A stretch of DNA of 64,000 nucleotides from Callaeas wilsoni. Taxonomy: Eukaryota; Chordata; Aves; Passeriformes; Callaeidae. This document shows, piece by piece, positions 55,901 to 64,000 of this stretch. The position numbers and the translations under genes were made by a program. The stretch spans positions 22,019-86,018 of the forward strand of contig VWPU01012124.1 of assembly GCA_013398955.1 (NCBI GenBank). The letters are read 5' to 3'. The first letter of the stretch is position 1; each line of letters opens with the position of its first letter. Under the pieces are notes generated by a model, which ran no database searches, was not told the DNA's origin, and saw nothing but the letters and a program-made list of their open reading frames with translations.

Positions 55901-58900
55901 ATATTTTCCTGAGCATTAAAAATGAATGTACAAACAGTAGCTGCACTATGGATCCAGCTGTATTGTTTTCCAACTGAGTGAAGAATTATTATCCACTGAG
56001 TCATCCTGTAAAGTAAATTTTGGTGGAAGTGTGGCTGTTTGTGTGGGGGGTATCTCTGGTGGCACAATGATGCCCAGACCTCCTGTTTGTTACGTATTGG
56101 AAGCAATATTTAAACAAACAACAAAAACTTCCTGTGTTCCTCTGCTCCCTTTGTTCGTTAGCAAAGAGGTGGCAAATCTTTTAAAGAAATGTTGACCTGT
56201 GTGGAATGTGTGGTGGTTATGGGAATATTTATTATTTATAACCCTGTGGTGTATTGAGAAAGTTATTTCACAAATTCTTGCCTCCTAGAGATATTTATCA
56301 AAATATTCACTTGAGCTTGTTACAGTTTCAATAGATTTTTTTTTTTTAAATCTGTGAAAATTGATCAGATTTAACCCCTAAATTGTTTGCTTGGGTCGTA
56401 CTTAACACCCAAATAACCTAAAGCTGAATTTCAGAATCAGCTTTGGTGTAAAAATTAGAGGTGCAGATTCTCATTATTTCCTAGAAGTTCATGCTGATGG
56501 GAATCCCTTTAGAAAAAGCCAGAAATTTCCCCAAAATCTTTGCTGGGGCAGCAAAACAAAAGTGCTGTGCAAAGGCTGCTCTTAAAAAGTACAAACCTGA
56601 GCCAACTTCATCCTGTAAGAGCTGCTTTTATTAACCACTTTTGGGTACAAGGGAATCATTTTGCAGACTGTTTATTACCCCAGCCCCATGCTAAGCATTT
56701 TTAAACAAAATAATTTATTTCACAAACCTCTCCATAAATCCAGAATGCTGAAGGATATTTCACCACGTGTGTTGTATTTGTGCCGGCACCAGGGGAGAGG
56801 GGACAGAGGTGGCAAAATGTTCAATATCTGTCGTGTAATTCTCATCTCTTATTCCAAAGGTGTCCTTTTACTCAGGAAAAACAACATGGAGCATCTGCTT
56901 AATTTTTTAAAATGGTTTCTTTGGGTGCTAAACGAAGAGAGGCTTCCAAGTAATTATTTTCTCTAAAGGAAAAAAAAAATATAGGAAGAGTGCAGCCTTT
57001 GACTTCCAAGCTGTGCAGCTGTTGCAGAAAAATTGAAGTTGTTTAAAAATGATTTTTTTTTTTCTTTCCTGACTAATGAAAAGAGATTTTGCAGGGAAGG
57101 AAGAGCTCCCCTCAGTTTCATGTTTTATCTTTTTTAAACTCAAGAGGTGGCAGAAGGCAGCAGGTGCCTCTTTGTGCCAAGAATGTTTTTGGCAAACTTT
57201 GCCCCCCACACCAGGCTCAGGCTTTGGAAGAGGAAAGAAGGTTCTGGTTTATCTTCCTTGATAAACCTGCATCAAATCTGCTGAGAGATCATGAGACAGG
57301 AGAGCTGGGGGAAGATCTTTTATCCTTTTCTGCCCTTTTCCTATTGGATTTCTCGCTGGTTTTTGGATTTCTCGCTGGTTACAGGAGCAGTGAAGTTTTT
57401 CCTGCTGCTGCAGGGAGAGAAGGAGATGCCAGAGCAGTGGGAAATGCTCCTTTAAAGGCAAATGTCATCATTTGTCAGGTGCTGTGGGTAATGAGCAGCT
57501 TCCTGCTTGGTGTTTGTGACCAGCTGGCCTCCCAAAAAGGAGACTTGGATGGATCCTCTGCAAAGGAGCTCCTGGAGCTTCCTGGGGCTTCTGCCATCTC
57601 CTGGATGCAGCTCTGGGCCGTAGCTATTCCCACGTTTTTCTGGTGTACAGCTTCAGTTTTAACATGGCAGCTCATCTCATACTTGGTACAAAAGGTTTCT
57701 AAGTCTTCTGCTTTGGAAGTGTGGCCAAAATTCTGTGTTTTACAGACAGTGCGAGACTGAGGGAGTAGAAAGAAGGGAAACTGTTGAAAGGCAGAGTCAG
57801 GTAAAGAACCCATCTCTCCTTTATGTTCCCACTAATCCATGCTGCTCCCAGGATTTCAAGAGGATTGGTCCACCCACAAATGGCTTAATAATATTAATAA
57901 TAGGTTATTAATGCATCCCACCAGAGAGCAGCGACAAAAATATCCCCACCCAGGGAAGCAGTTCTTAGTGCATCGTGGATTCACTTCGTCACCTGTGGTT
58001 TGGGAAGCCTTTCTCCCTCGTTTCATCCCCGAAATTGTGCTCTCTGCGTGGCCAGGACTGCGGTGCTGAGCTCCTGCCTGGCTCAGGGCTCTTTGGCAGC
58101 ATGAGGTCAGGCCAGTGCAGGCCCTTCTGCGAGCAGCAGCTCAAACTGACAGTTAAGCAAAATATTCCTTTTTCTTTGCCAGCTGGAACTGTTTTCGGTT
58201 CATTTGTTATTCATCAGAGCATGGATTTTTCTAGGAACATCAGCAGATGCTGATCACGAGGGGCTGCAGGACAGAAAGTGGGAGAGTTCTCTTTAGGCCC
58301 CAAAGATCTCTGTTCTCCCCCTCCCCAGGGAGTGTTGCTCCCTGTTAGAGCACACAAACCCCTTTTCTTAGCCCACGAGCCACAGAAAAAGCACAAATTT
58401 TGAGTGCCGTGCCCACAGGAACCACGCAGGAATGTTGGGTTGTTGGTTTTGTTTTGTTTCCCCCCCAAGCTGGGAGCTGAAGGGCGAGATCTGGAAGTGC
58501 TTTTTAGAGGAAGGGCTGTGGGAGGGTTTCCTGGTTCCCTTCGCCGCGGAGCTGCTCGGTGGTAAATCGCATTCCCCGTGGCCTGGGTTTGGAGCAGTGC
58601 CCTGCAGATGAAATCCTGGTGCCTTGAGCCATCAGATTTTGGGTCCTTCTCCTTCCCCCGCCGCCACACAGAACTCCCAAATCACAGCAGGGGAAGCCGA
58701 TGGGGGTGTTTGGTTCTGATGCTGAATAATAGGCTCTTATCCCTGAATAAATAAAGAGGTTTCGTGAGAGGTGAGGTTCCTTTGGGACAGTCAGACAGCT
58801 CCACTCCCAGCACTGATGGCTGTTCTCTGTGTGGCATCTCTTAGCACAGGTTTTGCTGTAATATTTGTTGTCATAGATGGTCTTTGTGTTATTTTGGGGA

Positions 58901-61900
58901 CTGGCATGAAGCAGTGCCAGTGTCCTGAGAAATGGAGCAGAGGTACTGGAAACAGTGCTGCAAATAACACTTAATGGAGGCTGAACTAAGGAAAGGAGAG
59001 AAACGCTAAGAATAATCCATAGAGGCGAAAAAAATACTTATTTTTGAGCTAAAGGCTGCCCTGGGGAAGGGAGCCATGTGTTGTGTGTTATGCACAGCCC
59101 TGCTTTAAACCAAGCGTTTCAGCAATTGAGTGAAAAGAGCAAAGCCAGGCTGAGGTGGTTGAACAAGGGGAGCTCATCGTGTTGTGCAAATGACCCCATG
59201 CTTTATGTTCTCCACGGCCTCTCCTTGCCCATTGTGGGTTTTATGCAGCATTCCTTCCCTCCCGACAGCTGCTTGGGGCCTGCTGCTTCACAGAGCTCGG
59301 GGCCTGCATCCCTGGATGGTGGCCTGGAAAATCCCAGCTCCCTGCGAAGGAGAATCCGGGAAGACAAAGCAGAGTCAGTTCTGTGCCCTGCCCCGCTCCC
59401 CTTTCCCCGGTACACCACATGGATTCCCTCAGTGTCATGTGTTCCACTGCTCCGAGACACAGACCAACGCCAGGAATGGTTTTGCTGTCCAAATATAGTC
59501 AGGATGACAGATCCTGCCTGGACTCCAACCCAAATATCCGCGCTCCAGAACCTCTCAAACTCAGCAGAACTCCGGAGCTGCAGCAGCAGCCGCCTGGTGG
59601 GGAACGTTTCCAGTTGTGTCACCGAGATTTCTGTGCCCTGGTGGCTCCAGAGGCGCAGTGACTTTATCAGGAGCACTGCTGCTGTGCACAGCAAGAAGTT
59701 CCCGAGGCTCCCTCAGCTCCACGAGCTGCATCTGGGAGTCCTGAGTGCCTCAGCAGAAGAGCTCTCCTCATCTGACTCTCATTGCCCTAAAAACCGAGGT
59801 TTGTCTTGGCCTTAGCGCTGAGCTGGTTTCTCAGCAAATACTTGGCTTAAACTTGAATCATTTTTAAAGCGCTCTGCAGCCAGGGCTTTGGTGGGGTTGG
59901 ATGTGCTGAGTTTCCGTGTGGACGGGCACAGCGCATTCCCAGCGTGTGGGGAGAGAAAGCAAAGCGCTTTCCAAGAAACCCTGCTCCCACTTCTGATCCA
60001 TCCCGGGATAACCTGACGGGAACAGGATCCTAAAATGTCACAGAGGTCGTGAATCGTCCCTGCAGCCCAAGATTCCCATTCAGCCAGCACAAGATAGAAC
60101 AGATCATGTGCAGTGTGGTCTCTTCCCATTCAGAATTGTTCGGTGACTCATGGAAAAGGGTTTTCTTGGCTGTGCTAACCTTTAGTAGCTGCACGGAGAA
60201 GTATTCAGGAACAGCGAGGTCCTAAAAATGAGCTTTACTTACGCTCTGTGCACTCGCTTTGCAAGGGGCTGTGCTGAGATGTATTTTACAAAAACTTCAG
60301 CTTTCTTTACTTTATGAAGGAAATTCTTGGCTCCCTCAGGCCGTGCTTGTGTGAGTCCCCAGTCTGTGCTTTAAAGGTCGGGTTCCTGTGCTCCCCTTCA
60401 CAAAAATAAGGCACTGAGTGGGTGCCTGGAGGGTTTCAGGTTCCTGTTCTGCCGGATTCCACATCGACCTCGGGCAAGTCTCTTCACCTGCCCAGGGCTG
60501 GGGTCTGAGCCTGTCCAAGGTGCAGGACAAAGCCCAGCCCTGGGTCAGGACTGGGGGACATCGAACTGCCCCCAGGGACCGAGCTGCTCCTTTTTTTTTT
60601 TAAATTTGGGTGTGCAGTGCATAAATTAAAGTCTCCCTCCAGCACTGCTGAGTCCTGCTGGCTCTGGGAGAGGCAGAGGCACTTAAAGCTGTTCCGTGAC
60701 TGAAACTCAATGTTCTTCCAGCTCTGTGTTTGATAACAATATTTTTCTTTCAAGCCAGTGCTGCCTTGCTGGAGAAGAGCTCTTGGCTGGAGGTTTGGAG
60801 CCCCATTCCAAGGCAGGTTTTTCCTTCAAGACTCCCCTCTCAATCGGCCTTTCTGTTCTCATCTGCAGGCTCTGAAAGAAACTTTGAGAATTCGGGGACT
60901 CGAGGCATGGATCGGTTGAGTTCCTCCCTTCGTGTTGTGATTGCAGCTCAAACCACAAGCAGACATTTGCATCTGTGTGGAGCTGCACATGCAGGATTTT
61001 TTCAGAGTCGTGCACAGGCACGTTCCTTCTGCCAGCGGTGCTGCTGGGGAAGGAGGAACCATCCCTAGAAAGCTGCAGCAAGCAGCTGAGGGGAGCCAAT
61101 TCCACAGGAGGGAGAACCCTGCACCCTGGCTGGCTGCTCGTCCTCCTGCTTCCAGCTTCCCTTTGTAATTCTGTCCGTTGCTTCCTTGCCTCTTACTCCT
61201 TATCCTGTCCTTTTCCTGGGGTCTGAACAACGGCTGCTCGTTTTTTTGGTGAGAATCAAGAAGGAAAATGTTCTTGAAATTGTACACCCAGACTCACTGG
61301 CCTTATTTATCCTGACTTGCTTAAAAGCTCCAGGCCAGCTTTAGTCTGAAAATATATGGAACTAATAAAATGTTGCAGGCTTGATTATGGACTAGGGGGG
61401 AAAGAATTCCAATTAAAGCATTTTTCATTATTAAAATTACAAGGCTTTTCTGAGACCTTTCAAATGCCTCAGATGCCCCCAAGGAATTTTTGCATGACCT
61501 TCCCCCTCCCTGGCATTTGCTTGTGGAACTGGGATCTTGCAGAGTTCCTTTTCCTCTGGCTGGGCAGAACTGGGGTTGAGTTCACTCCACCCCAGGACTG
61601 GACAGAAAAGTGCAGCAGTCTCTGAAAACCTGAGAATTTCAGAGTGAGCTTTTTCAAAAAGTCCTGAATTGATTCCTGGCTGGAGCCTGGAGATGCTTCA
61701 AAGAAACTCCCAGCTGAAGGCAAGCTGACAAACCCCTCCAAGCCAGTCTTTGGGACCCAAAATCAGTGTGATTCTGAAAATACTTCATAACCCAAGTGCA
61801 CCAGAAACTTTGCAGGTCCCCAGCCAAGTTTGATGGGAGAGGGGCTGGTGTTTAGTTTTGTGTGAGTTTGTCAGCTCCCCGAGCAGTTTCCCAAGCAGAG

Positions 61901-62261
61901 GAGCCCAGCCTGCTCTCCCAGCATCTCATTTTTCATCCCGCTCCCGAGGACAGCCCGTGACAAATGACGTGGAGCATCCCCAATGACACATTCCAAGGGG
62001 GTGATGTTGCCCTTCTGGACTCCTTTTGCTGCCCCTCGTTTGTTTTCTTTTTTAAATTTTTTTTTCATTACATAAAGCTGACAACTGCAGATTTGCCCTC
62101 TGTTGATCACACAGTTAAAGAGAAGAGTTCATGTCCACCCCAGCTTGTTTCACTTTGCTGCTGTTCCTCCGCCAGCCCAACTTTCAGCTGCAGTAACATG
62201 ATCCCACTTGGCAGAGCCTGAGAGAATCTTTGGCACATTGGAAAGAGGCTTAATGTAAAGT
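55901..62261. other. intergenic DNA between MIB2 and MMP23
   Basis: About 6.4 kb without a recognised gene. The two longest frames (57089-57760 and 59078-59815, plus strand) show no known domain. A 19-bp direct repeat occurs at 57344 and 57363 (TTGGATTTCTCGCTGGTT). Confidence 0.6.
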
Positions 62262-62301
62262 CTACTTTTTTTTTCTTTTTTTTTTTAAATTTTTTTTTTA
62301 G
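62262..62301 (+). repeat. T-rich low-complexity tract
   Basis: Runs of T broken by C or AAA, about 160 bp upstream of the MMP23 start codon. Confidence 0.85.
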
Positions 62302-62461
62302 GGCTTTTTGAAACTCCACTGGTTCTGCACAGCTCTGGCAGTAGCTGCAGGGCTGCTCACGAACGCTCCAAATGTGAGCTCCAGGATTACAGATGCATTC
62401 TGTGCCGGGAATGTCTTGAGTGCCTGTCCCATCTCCCTCCAAAAAACTCCTCAAGAACGAC

Positions 62462-62632
62462 ATGGACCAGGCAGAGCAAGTTTGTGCAGGCAGAAGGAAA
62501 AGCTCCCTGTCGCTGGACAAGAAAAAGAGCGGTGGCTGGAGCACCACGGTGGGATTTCTGTGCCTGTTCCCTGTGCTGGCTTTGCTGGCCGCTGTGGAAT
62601 ATCCAGCTGGAGCTGCAGTTCAGGAAATCCAG
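62462..62632 (+). CDS. MMP23B: probable MMP23 (matrix metalloproteinase 23), coding exon 1
   Basis: 57 codons from ATG 62462 (GACATGG, a good start context) to a donor CAG|GTGAGG at 62633, phase 0. The peptide has a charged N-terminal tail with KKK, a hydrophobic anchor of about 20 residues (about 26-46: STTVGFLCLFPVLALLAAVE) and a short Ala/Gln-rich stretch. That is the type II membrane-anchor layout of MMP23, the only MMP tethered by its N-terminus, later released by furin-type cleavage. Human MMP23B lies immediately downstream of MIB2 on the same strand, which agrees exactly. The catalytic domain, ShK-like and Ig-like parts are beyond the window. There is no strong residue-level match in this short, fast-evolving segment, so the name rests on topology and synteny. 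A GTG in frame at 62420 is not needed as a start. Confidence 0.6.
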
Positions 62633-62706
62633 GTGAGGAGAAGGGATCTGCGAGGGGAGTGGGGTGTCAGAGAGAGGTGCACGTGTGCTCTGTTAGAGGC
62701 TGGAAC

Positions 62707-63685
62707 CCAAACAGATAAATATCTAAATACATAGATGCCTAAATATCTAAATATCCACATAGAGAAATACCTAATCTCAATAGATCTAAATAGATCTGTA
62801 GAGAAATTCACCCAAATAGAACAACGGATCTATAGATTAAAAATATTTAAATAGATGAATACCTAAATAAATACCTGAATATCTAATCTAAATAGATCTA
62901 AATAGATCTGTAGAGAAATTCACCCAGATTGAACAACGGATCTATAGATTAAAAATATATAAATAGATGAATACCTAAATAAATACCTAAATATCGAATC
63001 TAAATAGATAAATAGATCTAAATAGATCTGCAGATAAATACACCCAAATAGAACAATGGATCTATAGATTTAAAAGATCTGAATAGATGAATACCTAAAT
63101 AAATACCTGAATATCTAATCTAAATAGATAAATAAATCTGAATAGATAAATAGATCTAAATAGATCTGTAGATAAATACATCCAAATAGATCAATGGATC
63201 TATAGATAAGATCTAAATAGATGAATACCTAAATAAATACCTGAATATCTAATCTAAATAGATCTAAATAGCTCTGTAGATAAATACGTCCAAATAGAAC
63301 AATGGATCTATAGATTTAAAAGATCTGAATAGATGAATACCTAAATAAATACCTGAATATCTAATCTAAATAGATAAATAAATCTGAATTGATAAATAGA
63401 TCTGTAGATAAATACAGCCAAATAGAACAATGGATCTATAGATTAAAAAGATCTAAATAGATGAATACTTAAATAGATAGATCTCTAAATATCTAATCTA
63501 AATAGATCAATGGATCTATAGATAAAAAATATCTAAATAGGTAAATAGATCTAAATGGATCTGTAGATAAATAGATCTAAATAGAACAATGGATCTATAG
63601 ATTAAAAAGATCTAAATAGATGAATACTTAAATAGATAGATCTCTAAATATCTAATCTAAATAGATCTAAATAGATCTGTAGATC
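62707..63685 (+). repeat. AT-rich satellite-like array, units about 80-138 bp
   Basis: Nested repeat of short AAATAGATCT/AAATACCTAA motifs. The landmark GAACAA(C/T)GGATCTATAG (or GATCAATGG...) occurs at 62819, 62931, 63051, 63189, 63297, 63425, 63505 and 63584, so there are about eight units of variable length. No coding potential. Confidence 0.95.
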
Positions 63686-63979
63686 ACTTTTAGCTCAATT
63701 TTAGCCTTTAATTTTATAAAAAAAGGATCTTTAGCTCCATCCTCTCCTGGCTTTTGTGTTTATGAACATCCTGGCACTCCCCCCCTCATTTGCATCACAT
63801 GCTGAGGTTGTTATTAATTGGTCCTAATTCAAAATGATGTTACTGTTTGGCTTGAGGGGAACTGCATGGCTGGGAGGGAGAGGGGAATTAATTCCAGTCA
63901 TTACAGCTCCATGGAGTAAATTACTGGAGGTCTGAGAGCACAGGGTGAGGAATTCAGAGCAGGGTTCTTGGCCAGTGTC

Positions 63980-63996
63980 TCTATATATATATATAT
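63980..63996 (+). repeat. (TA)n microsatellite at window end
   Basis: Eight TA units, cut close to the right edge. Confidence 0.9.
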
Positions 63997-64000
63997 TTAA

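Larger units (their letters stand above)
62633..64000 (+). other. MMP23B: intron 1 of the probable MMP23 gene (open at right edge)
   Basis: From the GTGAGG donor to the end of the window without a recognised acceptor. Most of it is the AT-rich array at 62707-63685. Confidence 0.5.

Noticed and set aside
57089..57760. 223-residue open frame downstream of MIB2
   Set aside because: Starts in AT-rich intergenic DNA, contains a short direct repeat, and matches no family I know.
59078..59815. 245-residue open frame in the MIB2-MMP23 interval
   Set aside because: Low-complexity composition with no domain, no neighbouring exon signals that fit a gene model, and a competing frame on the other strand. 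Could be rechecked with RNA-seq.

Overview
The window looks like nuclear DNA of a bird, most likely a songbird. It has long AT-rich introns with GT-AG splice sites, CpG-island promoters, several fragments of the avian CR1 LINE, one well-preserved solo retroviral LTR, and many minisatellites. Bacterial or viral gene organisation is absent. The gene content matches the block that lies at 1p36.33 in human.

Layout. (1) 1-4642, minus strand: the 5' end of a GOLIM4/GPP130-like Golgi membrane protein gene. Coding exon 1 is at 4456-4642 and exon 2 at 151-225; the rest lies beyond the left edge. Its CpG island is at about 4640-5410. (2) 5410-15340: intergenic DNA with CR1 fragments, simple repeats and an assembly artefact in which an Illumina adapter sits between two copies of a 49-bp sequence (10595-10711). 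(3) 15340-55900, plus strand: a complete MIB2 (mindbomb E3 ubiquitin ligase 2) gene. It has a CpG-island promoter with a probable noncoding first exon ending at 15858, a 10.5-kb first intron, and 18 coding exons between 26455 and 55060. The joined frame has no breaks and encodes 954 residues in the family order: MIB/HERC2, ZZ finger, MIB/HERC2, REP region, ankyrin repeats, two RING fingers. One intron has a GC-AG border. (4) 55900-62400: intergenic DNA without a recognisable gene. (5) 62462-62632, plus strand: a first coding exon whose product has a type II membrane-anchor profile. It is probably MMP23, the gene expected next to MIB2. Its first intron is a roughly 1-kb array of AT-rich repeats running nearly to the right edge.

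How the genes relate. They are not a functional unit. MIB2 ubiquitinates Notch ligands in the cytoplasm, MMP23 is a membrane-tethered metalloprotease, and GOLIM4-type proteins cycle between Golgi and endosomes. Their adjacency is ancestral synteny. The GOLIM4-like gene is the most interesting item. Human GOLIM4 is at 3q26, a region paralogous to 1p36 from the early vertebrate genome duplications, so this copy may be an ohnolog kept in birds and missing next to mammalian MIB2.

Much of the remaining novelty is repeat structure: a 42-bp array interrupted by a 538-base gap, a roughly 141-bp array that starts inside a splice donor, a triplicated 102-bp unit, a higher-order minisatellite just downstream of the MIB2 promoter, and a solo LTR with a perfect 6-bp target duplication.
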